In this document: positions 1-12,000 of the stretch, one piece after another | How the letters are laid out: each line of letters opens with the position of its first letter | Numbering within the stretch: position 1 is the first letter of the stretch | Assembly (NCBI GenBank): GCA_011319805.1 | Contig: SJRY01000049.1 | Location: 1 to 41,373 of the forward strand | Length of the DNA stretch: 41,373 bases | Source of the DNA: Macrocybe gigantea | Lineage: Eukaryota > Basidiomycota > Agaricomycetes > Agaricales > Callistosporiaceae | Direction of reading: 5' to 3' | The notes under the pieces: generated by a model | Told to the model about the DNA's origin: nothing | Seen by the model: the letters and a program-made list of their open reading frames with translations, nothing else | Database searches by the model: none | Program-made: the position numbers and the translations under genes

Positions 1-3000
1 GGAGCCCGAGCCCGGACAACGAGGCCGACACGGATGAAGGCGTTGCACTCGGAGACGCACCAGACCCAAGACCCAACGAATCAAACTTGCTCACAAACGC
101 CTGCAACGCACGGCGCTCCTCCTCCAACGTCACACGTATCTACCCCACGCGTCAACCTCGGAGGAAGCGAGTCCAACTAGGCCACGGACGCTCACCTTTT
201 TCTCGCGCTCAAGCCCTTTGGCGAGCTCTTCGGCCCACACGCGGATCTCCTCGCGCTTACGGACCTCTTCCTCGAGCTTACCACGCCACTCGCGTTCAAC
301 GTCCTCCACGCTCCTCCTCGTTCCCGCACCGTCCTCGTCCTCGTTCGTGGTGTCTACGAGCGTCTCGAGCTCCCGAATGCGCTCCGCCTGCTCCTGAATG
401 AGCCGGTCCTTCTCCGAGTCCGGTTACCCGGCCCAGGTGTGGCGTGAGCGCAAGGAGCGGCAGACGCTCATCGAGCGCGGCTTCGAGCGAGAGAATCTGG
501 TTTGCTTGAGACTCGAGCTGCAGCCGCGCCGAGAGGAGCTCTTGCTGAAGCTGTCAAACACAATCCATGATGAGCGTTACTACCGTGCAAGACGGGTCAA
601 GCAACGCACCTGGTACGGCGACATGTCAAAATCGACCTTGACAGGACTGCTCGCACGACTGGCCCCATCGCCTGCAGAGCCATCAACGACGGTCTGGCTG
701 GTGAGTATGAGCTTCGTGAGCTGCTGTATGCGCGCGTTGAGGTCCTTCATCGCCTTGGACTCGTCGATTTGCTGCAACGGACGAACATCAGTCAGCGCGG
801 ACTCGTTTTGGTCTCGTCTCGCTTGTTGATCCGTACCTCTCTTGCGCTCAGCCGCCTCGAGCGGACAGGCATCTCTGCCTCGCGCTCTGCAAGGCGCTTT
901 TTGAGCTCTTCGATCTCTTTCCTGTACCGCTCGATCAAGGCCTCTGTGTCCACGACTTCCTTCTTCTGCGCGCGCAACTACACCGACAACATACATCAGT
1001 ATCTAGCCCACTTGACAGTAAAAAGAGGAAAATTGAGTTGACGCTCACTTGGACGCCCTTGATCCGCCTAGCGAACAGAAGCGTGCTCAAGCTCTCCGAG
1101 ACGGCGCCAACATCGGGATTGATCGTGCATATGACACTGATGCGCGCGTTTCCGGACAACGAAGGCTGCAGCATACGCGTCAGCTTTGAGTTCCGGTACG
1201 GGACGTGGTCGCTGGTCGAAAAAAAAAAAAAAAGTGAGCTACAAGAAAAGATGGGCATCCCATGAAGAACGTACTTTTTGTTCTTTGCCGCGTTTTCGGC
1301 AAGAGTACCGATGACGGTACCTAGAGTCAACAGACTGAAATCGAGCGTCAGCTACGATCTGCAAACGAACGCTGGAGCCGAACCTCGTATTGATATACTT
1401 GCCCTCTCTAGTGCGCTCCTTGTCAGACGTCGCCTTTTCCGAACCAGCGAGATCGATCAAGCTCTGTGGACAGTCAGTTAAAGCGCAAAAGAGACAACGG
1501 CCAGGACGCACCAAAACCGACGTCTGAACGCTCTTGCCGCCGCGCGCTTGCAGCCTGTTCGGGCCGGGCGTCTGAGGCCTGCTTCCCAGTCCGAGGCCAG
1601 GTGTGCGTCTGCCGTTCGCGTTGCCAGGCGAAGGCGTGCTGCGCATGACGCGCTCATCGTCGTCATCATCGTCGTCCCTGCTAGAGCTGCCGCGCTCGCG
1701 GCTCTCGATGACCATGCGAAAGACGCTATGACTGCGACTGCTGCGCTCGTTCCAGTCCGTGCACGCGGTGCGACGATTACCCTCACCGCGACGGAGAACG
1801 TCCTTGACGCCCTTGAGGCTTGTGACGACCTCCTCTCTGAGCGGGGTGAGGACGATCTCGTTAGGGCCGCCGGGTCCGCCCTGGACCTGCACGGGATGCG
1901 CGCTGGCGCGCGTAGGGGGTGCGAGGAGGTCGTGGATGGTCTCGTTGTAGATCTCGAGATAGGAACAGCGAAGGAGGTACTCGCGCCCGGGCGTGCGCTT
2001 GATGAACGCGAACACGTCCCGCATGGCGCGGGGGATGATGCCCGGCTCGTCCGTGTCGCCTGTGAGGGTGTACGTCTTGCCGGAGGCGGTCTGGCCGTAG
2101 GCGAATATGACGGCGTTGTAGCCCTCCATGGCGGCTTGGACGTGCGATCGAGCGACGGTGCTGTAGATGGGCTTGTTGGGCGAGCCGCTAAGCACGGCGT
2201 CAAAGGTGAAGGGCCCGGAGGTGCTGTTGGCGTTGGGACTGCTGTTGCTAGACGTGTTGGTGGAAGGGTTCTTGGCGTGTTTGGGGTCGAGCTTGATCGT
2301 GCATGTTTCGTGAGATGGCACCCATGCCGAATGCGAGTCGGTCGGTCGTACGCTTTGGTGTGTCTAAATGAACAAGACAGGATTCGGAGAGAGCTAGGAA
2401 TGCACGTACCGGATAGACACCATGACCTTGTCTTCCTTTCCGTGATCGAGTCTGGCTTTGCCGATGCCTAGAGCGTCGTTGAGCCACGCCTCGTCGAGCT
2501 CGCCGGACACGTCGCCGGGTTCGACGGTGTCCGTCTTCCAGTCGACGAGGACGTCCTCTGGATCGACGTTGCTCACGTCCATCTCGCTCGCGGCGGGCAT
2601 GAGGGAAGGGCTCTCCGCGCCACCGCCTCTGCGCGGTGTGCCAGGCGTGCGGGGCCTGCTCGCGCTGCGGCGCTTGCCCTCTGGCGAGGCGGGAGCGGGT
2701 GTGCTTGTAACGCTTGGGACGGGCTTGGGTCTGGCGTTGGTGGTGGCACTGGCACTTGCACCTGCGAGGGCGGAGCGGGTTTTAGACTCTGTGGAGAGCG
2801 GGGCCTTGTACCGCTTGTGTGTAGACGAAAGAAGAGGCGTCGTCGAGCGGGAAGGAACGCTGCCTGCGCCTGCTGCTCGCGAGTTGAGCGAGGCGAGGTC
2901 GGTGGAGGAGGTCGATGTCGAGGTGGTGGTGGTGGTTGTGGAGAGAGGGCGTTTGGGGGTGAAGAGGGCTGGGCGGGGAAGTTTGCGTGCTGGAGTCGCT

Positions 3001-3011
3001 GGGACGACCAT
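1..3011 (-). CDS. Kinesin-7 (CENP-E/Kip2-type) motor protein, C-terminal part beyond the window
   Basis: Plus-end-directed microtubule motor by family. Start ATG at 3011; confirmed exons are 2410-3011, 1512-2352, 1384-1463, 1275-1334, 1049-1211, 837-977, 610-771, then 550 leftward to the window edge with one more intron near 101-198. A roughly 200-residue Ser/Thr/Pro-rich head precedes the motor. The motor shows VSIRVRPTD at entry, the P-loop GQTASGKT near residue 287, switch I NERSSRSHS, switch II DLAGSEKA, then VPYRNSKLTR and ARRIKGVQ at the neck. Coiled coil follows (KEIEELKKRLAEREAEM and RIQQLTKLILTSQTV, the latter typical of fungal kinesin-7). An acidic, Pro/Arg-rich insertion sits between switch I and II. 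The frame breaks near 421-428, where one extra base (or two missing) separates LESQANQILSLEAALDER from EKDRLIQEQAERIRELE. Intron 1212-1274 holds a 15-base poly-A on the + strand, a pyrimidine tract for this gene. Kip2 versus CENP-E orthology is not resolved here. Confidence 0.93.
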
Positions 3012-3697
3012 CGTCGTCGTCGTCGTCTTGTCTGAATGAACCGTGGGGAAACAGAAGGTCAGGCGAGTCGCACTCGATCACATGATCGCGACGCGTCTAA
3101 CTGCCGTAACTTTCATGCTGACTTGACATAAAACTCGCCGCATATAGCCACCTCGAATGCACACAACGCCAACTTCTGCCAAGTTGGCTCTTCATCATGT
3201 CTTCCCTGTAGTCCGCGAAGTTGCGTATTCGCAGGCTAGGACTCTACTGCAGCGTTTCTTTGGTATGTCTGATGGATGCATTGGACATTTGTGCGGTCGT
3301 TCGTAATGATCATCCGGTCTTACCGCAATAGAAGAGTCCCAATCAAAATGAATACTGATTTCATACAGACGAACGACGTGCTTGCGGCGGCAGCGAGGTT
3401 TCTGGTTTACGAACAAGCTCCTCTGGAACGACGATCTGTTCCGCGGACTGCGACTTTTCTGCCTCTCATCTGTCACGGCTAGGCCAGCCAGGTCATCAAT
3501 GCCAACTCGTTACAATGAGCGGATGCGCAGTGAGCACGGCTCTCGTTTTGACTTCTTTTCTTCTTTACTATGATTTGAAGTTGCCCGCAAACGGTTCCAA
3601 CGCCGCAGGAACGGCCGATCGAACGAACAGCCCATCGGAAACAGCCTAAATACAGGCTTGGCGAACGCTCAAGTCTCCATCCAGGCCCAGACGTCCC
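3012..3697. other. Intergenic region upstream of the kinesin gene and the divergent WD40 gene
   Basis: About 690 bases between the kinesin start and the first supportable exon of the plus-strand gene. Only short unconvincing ORFs on both strands. It should hold both promoters; an AT-rich stretch near 3125-3150 could be a core promoter for the kinesin. No RNA gene or repeat was recognised. Confidence 0.5.
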
Positions 3698-6600
3698 GTG
3701 GCTTGTGTAAGAGCACATGCATCGCTCAATTGCCACTACCAATCGAATTGCATAGTAATAGGTGATGATGAACATGTTGGCCAACTACAAACCAGGTACC
3801 TCTATTCTTTATCCCTGGACTCGGAATCGGACGAATCAAGTCAGTCTTTCCGCAAGCTGGGCGATGTATCGACTGGAGAGCTGACTTGCCCTTCGCTTAC
3901 AAGTGCGGCTACTGATAACTCCACGGCACCGGATATCGTCGTGATCCCACCAGGTGGACTGTTCTGTTTATCTGTATACTACACAGTCTGATGCCTGGAT
4001 GGAACAGACTCAGAACCCCAAGCTTCAAGTCCCAGCATTGACTATGCACAACTCCTCGACCGCTTCTCTGGCTATGTCGAGTTGTCCAACACAATTCCCG
4101 ATGCGGATATACCTCAGATATTATCCGGCAACGCCGCTTCTCCAAACACACTCCTGCATGACGCCCCCGAGCTCTCAAGGCGTAAGTTGTCCCCCTTCCC
4201 CCCATACGAGAGCCGCGCCTAATCACAATTCTGTAGGGCCGTCGCACACCTCCTTCCACAGCGTCACTGGAATAATAACACCGGGCTCAGGTCTTTCACT
4301 CTCCTCTAACAATCTTTCCGTATTTTAACGTAGCCTTGGGAACCAGATGAAGGTGAGCAAGATCATCATGCGACGGTCAGTTATGAGCCCGACCCAGAAC
4401 TTGTCCTGCAATCATTGGTGCTTTTCATGAGGTAAAGGTTACAGATTTTCCGAGATCAGCTGCTTATTCTCCAACCAGGAGTTTGAAAGATCTGCATACA
4501 CTGGTAAGCCACATTGATTTCATCCTCCTCCAGATATCCCATCACGGAGTGCAGCTCGGACGCTTCCTGGATCAATGTCGGCGACTGGGCCGATCCTATA
4601 CCCTCATCTTGTCAGCTCTTGACCTTCGGAAAGAGCTCAAGTGCCTTTCGTCTGTGTTTCACCACAACGCGACTCAGATTTCCCGTCTCGTCAAGAGGTA
4701 CGACTTCAGGGCACACGTCGAATACGTGGAAAGCCCCGACAGAGTCAGCGACAGCTCGCTTGTCGAGTCGCTCGAAAGAGCTGCATCCGTGTTTGAAAGG
4801 GTGATGGGATGCTTGAACAATTTCCGCGAGTACACGGCACGTCCTTGTCGCAAATCAAGTGTTGGCATTGCTTTTAACGTTAATTATAGGATGAAAGCAC
4901 GAGGTTAAAAGATCGGTTGCGGGCAATCGGAAAACACCTGAGAGTGAGTAACGCTCCCTCTGTAGACCTGTTCAACCTATCTTCCAGCAGTACTGTGCTA
5001 TGCCTCAAAGCTTATGAAGGTGAAATTGGCATGAACTCTCGGTTTCTCTCTCTTACCGCCTTCCTAGATCATCTTGATATGCCGCACATTGCTTATTATG
5101 TCCACGAGCTGTCGACAGAGATACGCAAGGACATAGATGAAATCAATTCGGCCCTAAGCGAATTCAACGAATATGGTATGTCACAAAAGCTTTATTTTCT
5201 GATCAATGTTTGACGTTTCAAGGAATTACCGCCATTCGATATGAGCAACGGCGCGACGCCGATGTCACGCTCAACATGTCGACGGTAGCTACGCTCTTCT
5301 CGGCGGTGAACGCGACGATGCTGCAGATCTCACTCGGATACGACCCCTCGCGCATCATGTCGATCGTCAACGCATTCTGGTTCTGTTCTCTCGTCCTAAG
5401 TATCGGCTGTGCTCTCAATTGCGTCTTGGCTCTGGCGTGGAAGCGAACCACATAGTATGCCTGGTTTTTTTATATGACTCTTTCGCCTTTTTCCCTAATC
5501 GTTCCGTCCATAGTGGAGGATTCCATCCGGATAAATTCCCCTTTGCCATCACTATATGGATACACGCTTCTGCGCCCGCGTTTCTGGCTTCTCCATCGTT
5601 TGTTTCTCTCTTGGACTGACGTTTTTACACATGCCTCTAGTCAGGTAAGCGCATTAATATACCGACCATATATGGCCCTCGCTTAACTCTCCCGTTGGAA
5701 TTGCTTTCAGACGATGTACACTGTATGGCTGACTTTCGGTGTGACAGTCATAACGTCCTTGGGACTGGCGATCCTCCAAGCTCGGATATTCTACGAAAAA
5801 TGGATCATACCCATCGTGGTCACATCCATCCCCAGCGGCCATCAAAATGACGCAACAAACATCAACCCTGTCAGAGCAATACAGAAACGCATGCCCCAGC
5901 AGCGGCGTTTCAGCAGCACCTTTTCTGAAGCGTCCGAAGCTGACTCTGTCGCGGAGGTCTCTACGGATGAGAAGCAAGGACACCCCCAGGGCGTTATTAT
6001 GCCCGTGCTCAGGTCCCTCACTGGCACCAAAGCACCACAACCTCAGCAGTCTCCTCCGCCTGACGAAGCGACAGACGTGGTCGCCGCTGCTGACGTTGAG
6101 AATCAATTCCAGGTGCCGGACATGGCGCTCTCGCAGTAATCCCAGGAGGCGGCGAAGAATCGCTGGAAGAAGGCGGCGGACTTGCTCTCAGTGACGACCT
6201 CAGCAACCAAGGCATTCTGGCGCGGCACGGCACGCAACACGCCCCGTTTCACGTCGTATCGTCGCCAGAGACGACTACCCGGCAGCGTGAGTTGAATAGG
6301 ACATCTACACCCCTTGTGGACATGGTTTTCCCGGAAAGCGCCGCCAGGTCGTGCCGCACAAGTATGGGCGGATCCAGGATCTCGAGTACTCCCCGGATGG
6401 GAAGATGCTTGCTGTGACATGGTGAGTCGTTTGGGCAAACGTTCTCCGTAAAGCGCATCTTCCGACGCTAGATGGGACAAGTTACAATGCGGAGATAGCC
6501 TATTCGACCACGAGTACCTTTCTTGATGTAAGTTTGAACACAGTGATCTGGGCAAGTCTGTTCTGACAACCGTAGGCGAGTTATGAAGGCATATACCGCA

Positions 6601-7978
6601 GGAGGCATCCTCCTCGCAAGGTTAGCAAGCAAGTCGCATGGTGCGAGGAAATTCAACCTTTCTGTTCCATCCTACCTTAGCTTCCCCCGGAATGTTTCCA
6701 GGTCGAATGATAGTCTGAGATTCCTGTTGCGGCTGGACCACAGTGTCGAGGTATTGTCAACTGTAAGCCACCAGTGCTAATAGAGCATGTTGAGGGTCTG
6801 ACGAATGTTACGCTTTAGCGATGCGAACCTATAAAGATCATTTCGCGACCTCACGCCATCACATCCGTTGCATGGTGCGATTCTATGAGTGGGTCTTTTG
6901 TTCTTTCATGGCATCGATGGGTATGAACGATCTATTCATTGCACAGAGTTCTTGACGTCTGAGAGAAGTTCGATATATATGATCGTAAGGGTCCCTTTCT
7001 TTGACCTGGCTGCGCAGATTTTGAGTCCGCTGGTCCGTCAATCAGTCTGTTGATGGACACGTGAGTCAGATTAGAGTTCTTTCTACGCCAGATCACTTAT
7101 CATCTTTGTTCAATCTTCAGGTTCATGAGAAGTTTTCATTCCCAAGCTTGTCCTTACGCGCTATGGCTGTAGTTCCAACCTTCTCGCTGCTTCTTGTCAT
7201 CGGTAAGGTGCCTCGTTCACCCAGCGAACGGGCACCACGAGACGAGAGAACTGAAAAGCAACTTATACGTATGTTGTTCGTATTGCCGTCTCCGCGTTTG
7301 TCTTGTTGATACTTTTCTCAGTATTTGACTTGAACGAACAGAAAATTCGCAGGTGAATGAATGCCTGTGCAAGTTCACGAATCCACACTTTTCTCATCAT
7401 ACTGCCCTGATAGCCGGAATCCTATCCTTGACGAAATAAGGCACATCACTGTATCGTCTTACAGGGCCTCTGAGCCTACCTCTATCGATGTTGTTCTTGG
7501 CCATGGCCGGGACAATGAGGTGTGTGGTTGTGTAAAGCTTAGACATGAGACCAGCCCTCATTTAATTCTCCAGGCCATCCCAAAAATTTGGACGCTGGAA
7601 CTTCGTTTGAGAGATCACCACCAGCTCAAGCAAGCCAAGGTGCAGCTACAGCGGCCGGCCGGTAAAGTCTCCGGACCAGGCCACCTCTTGGGAGAAAATG
7701 AACTGTTAGTTTGTGTAGGAACCGGTGAGAGACAGCGACCTGTCGATTCGTTCTTGGTTTCATGTGACGTTTTCTCGCCAGATGGCCAAATTTATATATG
7801 GAAAAAGTCCACGGGTGCGTCCATCCATCAGATAAAGACCCACGCCATCGGCAACGCTTTGCGCAACGTTGCGTGGAATCCCAGTTCGTCCAGTTTTGCT
7901 TGCGCGTGCGACGAATCGTTTGAGATATGGACTATGGACGCTCCTGATGTCATGAGATCACATAGCGGCGATGAATAA
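3698..7978 (+). CDS. Membrane-tethered WD40-repeat protein, many exons (Agaricomycete family)
   Basis: Exons follow each other with short introns. Supported pieces are a Ser-rich N-terminal exon (to about 3952), 4037-4181, 4237 to about 4291, then a long helical region 4482-5175 (HHGVQLGRFLDQCRRLG, VESLERAASVFERVMG, KDIDEINSALSEFNEYG). Exon 5223-5456 carries a hydrophobic stretch (STVATLFSAVNATMLQIS, FWFCSLVLSIGCALNCVLAL), and a further membrane segment lies in the exon from 5711 (VWLTFGVTVITSLGLAIL). From 6360 the protein becomes WD40-like: GRIQDLEYSPDGKMLAV, later QVAW, LLRLDHSVEVL, ITSVAWC, and near the end GQIYIWKKSTGASIHQIKT, RNVAWNP, FEIWTM. Stop at 7976-7978. The order, two or three helices then a beta-propeller, matches a family I know from Agaricomycetes whose function is unknown. 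Oddities: a GC-AG intron 4837-4889, a one-base frame conflict at about 5600-5612, and an in-frame TAA at 6137-6139 that needs an intron or correction. Start codon uncertain. Confidence 0.65.
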
Positions 7979-8125
7979 TCTGCAAATCTTCTGTTTTTGA
8001 CCATCTCAATCTTGACATGTTAGCCCCTCACAAATTAGAAGAAAAGAAAATTGCGATTGACACCGCAAATTCATGTTGTTGAAGAGGTCCTACTTCAAGC
8101 TCCCACCTTTCACCATTTTTCATAT

Positions 8126-8724
8126 CTACCCATTCTGGGCCTTCCTCTCCAAAAACCCCGGATCGTGGACCATTTGCTTGACTTCTTCTACGACCGTCAT
8201 GAACTTGTCACGACCTTCTTCCTCCATGATGTTCGTGTCCCCTCGCCGAACAGGAGCAGTGTCTACGACAGCGGTGGCGGAATCGGATACGGCAACGGGT
8301 TCGACGTTTGCACCTTCCTTGCAGTACGCGTAGTAGGAAAGATGTCTTCCTACAGCGCTGACTCCGTACAGCTTTGGTGTCCGGACGAGACGGGCGAGCT
8401 GCGCGACCCGGGATCGAACTTGGTTTTCGGCGTCTTTGCGGGCGGAAATGGAAGGTAGATGAGTGGGCGGCTTGATTTCGAGGAAGAACACTGGGCTGTC
8501 GGGGCTGTCGAGGTCCAGCGACTCAACGACGTAGGCGATCGCGAATTGGACGGCGCCGGCTGCCGCCCACCTGTGCCTCTGCGGTCACCTACTGAGGCGT
8601 GATCGTGAACTGGATGGGAGGGAAACATTCGATGAGAATGCTGTTGTAAAGAGCGTAGAACTTGTTCTGGATTGTTTCTGTGTCTGGAAGACGGGAAGAT
8701 ATTGCGGTGATGTGCGCTGGCCAA
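8126..8724 (-). pseudogene. Degraded copy of an Agaricomycete family with a D...EIK nuclease-like motif
   Basis: On the minus strand one frame reads NKFYALYNSILIECFPPIQF TITP (about 8590-8670). A shifted frame then reads HRWAAAGAVQFAIAYVVES (about 8540-8570), followed by DSPDSPVFFLEIKPPTHLP, RSRVAQLARLVRTPKLYGVS and EEEGRDKFMTVVEEVKQMV. These blocks are collinear with a common but uncharacterised protein family of mushroom genomes. Here at least two frame changes and an in-frame stop sit between the first and second blocks (about 8565-8600), and I see no N-terminal exons upstream. The spaced D and E-I-K residues resemble a PD-(D/E)XK nuclease core; that is inference. It could alternatively be a live gene whose frame is obscured by assembly indels, but the missing N-terminus argues for a relic. 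Confidence 0.6.
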
Positions 8725-9010
8725 GGCATGGTTAGGTGGGAGCTACATGATAAGGGTGACACACGAATGTTTCAGTTCACTGTGATGACGATGGGCGCTG
8801 CGTTAACTTGGTGCTCACAGGGCTACGCACCACGGCACACATGATGATTTTGATTTCAAGCTTTTCAATGCCACAAAACGAGGGACTTGTCTGAGATTGC
8901 CAGTGGGATCGGGACAAGTGCGACAAGTCGCCAGTCTTCATCACAGTACACATTTCTTGCCTCAAAGACTGTTGAATGGTCTCTCAATATCCTGCGTCTA
9001 TCCGACAAAA

Positions 9011-12000
9011 TCACATCCCTACGTGAATAAAAGGCATCCATTCGTAAGGCATAGCGCCACGTCTTCTTAACTCCCTGGTCGCTTCATGCAGTCCCTGGGC
9101 TGCAAGTTCCAACCTTGGTCGTCCCTCGTTTGCGCCTTCATCGGTGCCCAAGATCTTCCTATACACCGTAGATGCAACGAGATCACCATATCTGTCTGCC
9201 ATGCTCCACATCGTCCCGACCGCGCCACGAAAACCAGCAGACATGAACCCGCCGACAAGATGCATAGCCTCGTTCGTCAGCCTTTCGTCGCCCATCGCCG
9301 TCTCGCATGCCGAAAGGTACGCAAACTTGGCCGTGTCGTACATGTTGATGGCCAAGACGTCCTCCAGCTTCAGTCGCCTGTCGAAGAGCTCGAGGCCGCT
9401 GTCCAGCGGTTCGGCCAGGTCCTGTCTTCCGTGGCATGCGATGTGGAGCCAGCCGCAGCCCGGCAGGGTCTCGATCACGTTGGAGTGGGATGCCTCTGCG
9501 TCGACGAGTACCTTTGTTTGGAACCATTCAGATTTCTTGAATAGATCTTCTGCGGCCTGGATCTCTTTTCGGACGGTCGGCAGCGTCCCCAAGTGTGGTG
9601 CACGGGACACGCCCACAATGGCTATAGCTTCCGTTTCGCGGCTTTCTGGCGAGTCTGCTCGATTCCGTTCCCGAGCTTCAATCAGAGACTGAACCGAGTA
9701 CGTATATGATTGCACAAATTTGCTCCCGTGTTCGATGCCAGCCGCATGTATTGGTAAAAACATGAAGAGACCAGAAGGGCACCACCAAATTCGACCGCTT
9801 TTGATGCCGTTCTTCATGTTGCGTTATCAGACGTGCCGAATACAAAAGAGTAGGCGTATCCACTTACGGAATCGAGGCAATCGAATACTGGAGAGACCAC
9901 TTTGGACCATAACCAGTAAAGGACGCCTGTAAACGGGTCTCCCATCGATCGATTTACCGGGAAGCCATGCCTTCGATCTCCGCTAGTGTCTCTCCATCTT
10001 CCAAGATCCAAGCCTTTACCCAATTTGCTCAGCACTCTACGCAGCACATGAGGAGATGCCCCGGGCAACGATACGAATACTGGAGTCCGTCGACCCGGAA
10101 GCAGTATGATCGCATCGCTCCTTTGCATTGCAGCATTCAGAATGATGACAGGCCCGTCGTCCGCAGCCTTTAAGAGGTCCTCCAAGTCTGGAGGCCGAAG
10201 GAAATTTTCGAACCCAGGCCGGGCCCTAATTTTTTCGACAAGCTCGTTCCTCTGGAGTGCCAAGTGGTTTCGACCTCGATCGATCATGGCAGTATCATCT
10301 GTTCCTTGTCCGATCTCTGCTTGTAGTTGAATCGATATGTCTCGCAGTCTCTCTGCTTCCTTCGGGAACGACTTCCAGAGCGCTGTATCACCGAGTCGCA
10401 GCTGGTAAGACTGTTTGTGGGATATGGACAGACCTGCCTCGAAGAATTCTATGGCCTTTTGAGGGTTTAACGATTCGAGAGCAGCTGCGACGGCCTGAGA
10501 CGATATTTCCGCAACATTGCCCTCTATCAGCATACCGTATCTCGAATCCGGGGACGTCCCTAGCCACGCTAGATCTGGGAGAACTCTGAAAGCGGCTGAA
10601 TATGCCTCCATGGTCTCAGGCAGCCTGTTCTTGAGTGCAAATGTCGCCCAATCGTTCGCGCAGAGCCAGACACTAAGCTGAGAGGTATTCCGCACGAGGT
10701 GCACCGCGTGGCGATACATGTCCGTAGCTTTGGCTAAGTCCTCTTCCCGGCGAGATGTTTCATATCGATCTGCGTAAGCTCTGGCAAGCACAGCTAGCTT
10801 GCTCCCGCGCTCCGCATGCTCGAGAGGCATAGCGCGAATCAGCTTCTGGTTACGGTCCAATTCGGATTCAAACTCCCCCGAGCCATCGATCTGTAGGCGG
10901 TTTTTTATTCTCAGCGACAGGAAGCTGCCTTGCATAGCTGCCAATACGAAAGGCCCGCGCACGTATTCCAAAGAAGCTTCGCCGATTTCTTTGACAAGGT
11001 CGTGCTCTCCGCGGCCGGTTTGCGCCAGACTCGCTCTCAGTCGGGAGCTCGCCAACCCGATCTTCCAAAAGCCGAGGTCTGGATGAGTTTCCGGTGCATT
11101 GTCAACGGCTTTTTGTCTGTATTCCTCCTCCTTTTGAAGGGATTGCGGATCTCGAAACTTGTCGTAGTGTAGTTGATATGCCAGTGAAAGCGAATACTGC
11201 CTCTCGGCGAGGTCGAGATGTCCGTGAGGTGTTCCTTCAACGGCAGCCTGGCACCATTTCAAAAGAGAGTCGAGGTCATCCAAGTCACCCAATCTCCGAT
11301 AGCGCAGGAAATATGCCTTTGCCAAGGTCTGTTGTCGTCTGGCGAGACTTTGATCATAAGACGGGGTGCTTGCTACCAACGTCCGAGCGGTCTTGAAAGC
11401 GTTTTCGAGAAGTCTCATATCGGCGAATCGCTCGTAGAAGCTGAGGTAGGATAATGTCAAATTCTCCGTTGTGCGCAAGATGGTGGGACTCTGTTTGTCG
11501 CCATGAATCAGAGCCCTGTGGTGGTGCGAAAGCATATTTTTCAGGTGCGTCACTGTAGACTCTCCGAGAAGGCCTCGGCGGACTAAATCCTGGAAGTTTT
11601 GTTTCCTTTGGCTGTGAAGGGCGTGACCCTCAGGAGTATCAGATGCCGATTTTTGAGCGTATTTGATCGCTTCGTCCAAATCGTCGAGGTGGCCCAACTT
11701 GTCGAAGCGTTCTGCATATGCACGGCTCAGATTGTGTTCTCGTTCTGCCAAGTCTGGATGGTCAAGATGCATCCTCCCAAGGGACATTCGATACGAGCAG
11801 ACGGCTGCATCGAGACTCTCGACATCCCCAGTATGACGATAACACGCCATGCATGCCTGCCCTGCCCCATGCAGACGGCCTGGCAGAGAACGGTCATCGG
11901 GTTTGGACATTGTGAGGGATTTGCAGAATAGCAGCAGAGAGAATTGGAGGCAAGAAGTGTCGGCTGAACGTTCGTGAATCAGGGTGTATAGCGTAGCCAG

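Noticed and set aside
1548..2471. Long plus-strand open frame of 307 codons opposite the kinesin motor
   Set aside because: Antisense shadow of the well-supported motor domain; no motif of its own.
4504..4533. A 30-base GTAAG...CAG stretch that looks like an intron
   Set aside because: Too short for a fungal intron, a multiple of three and fully open; reading through gives a continuous helical protein.
4944..4987. A 44-base GTGAGT...CCAG stretch that looks like an intron
   Set aside because: Removing it shifts the frame into stops; reading through keeps the exon open.
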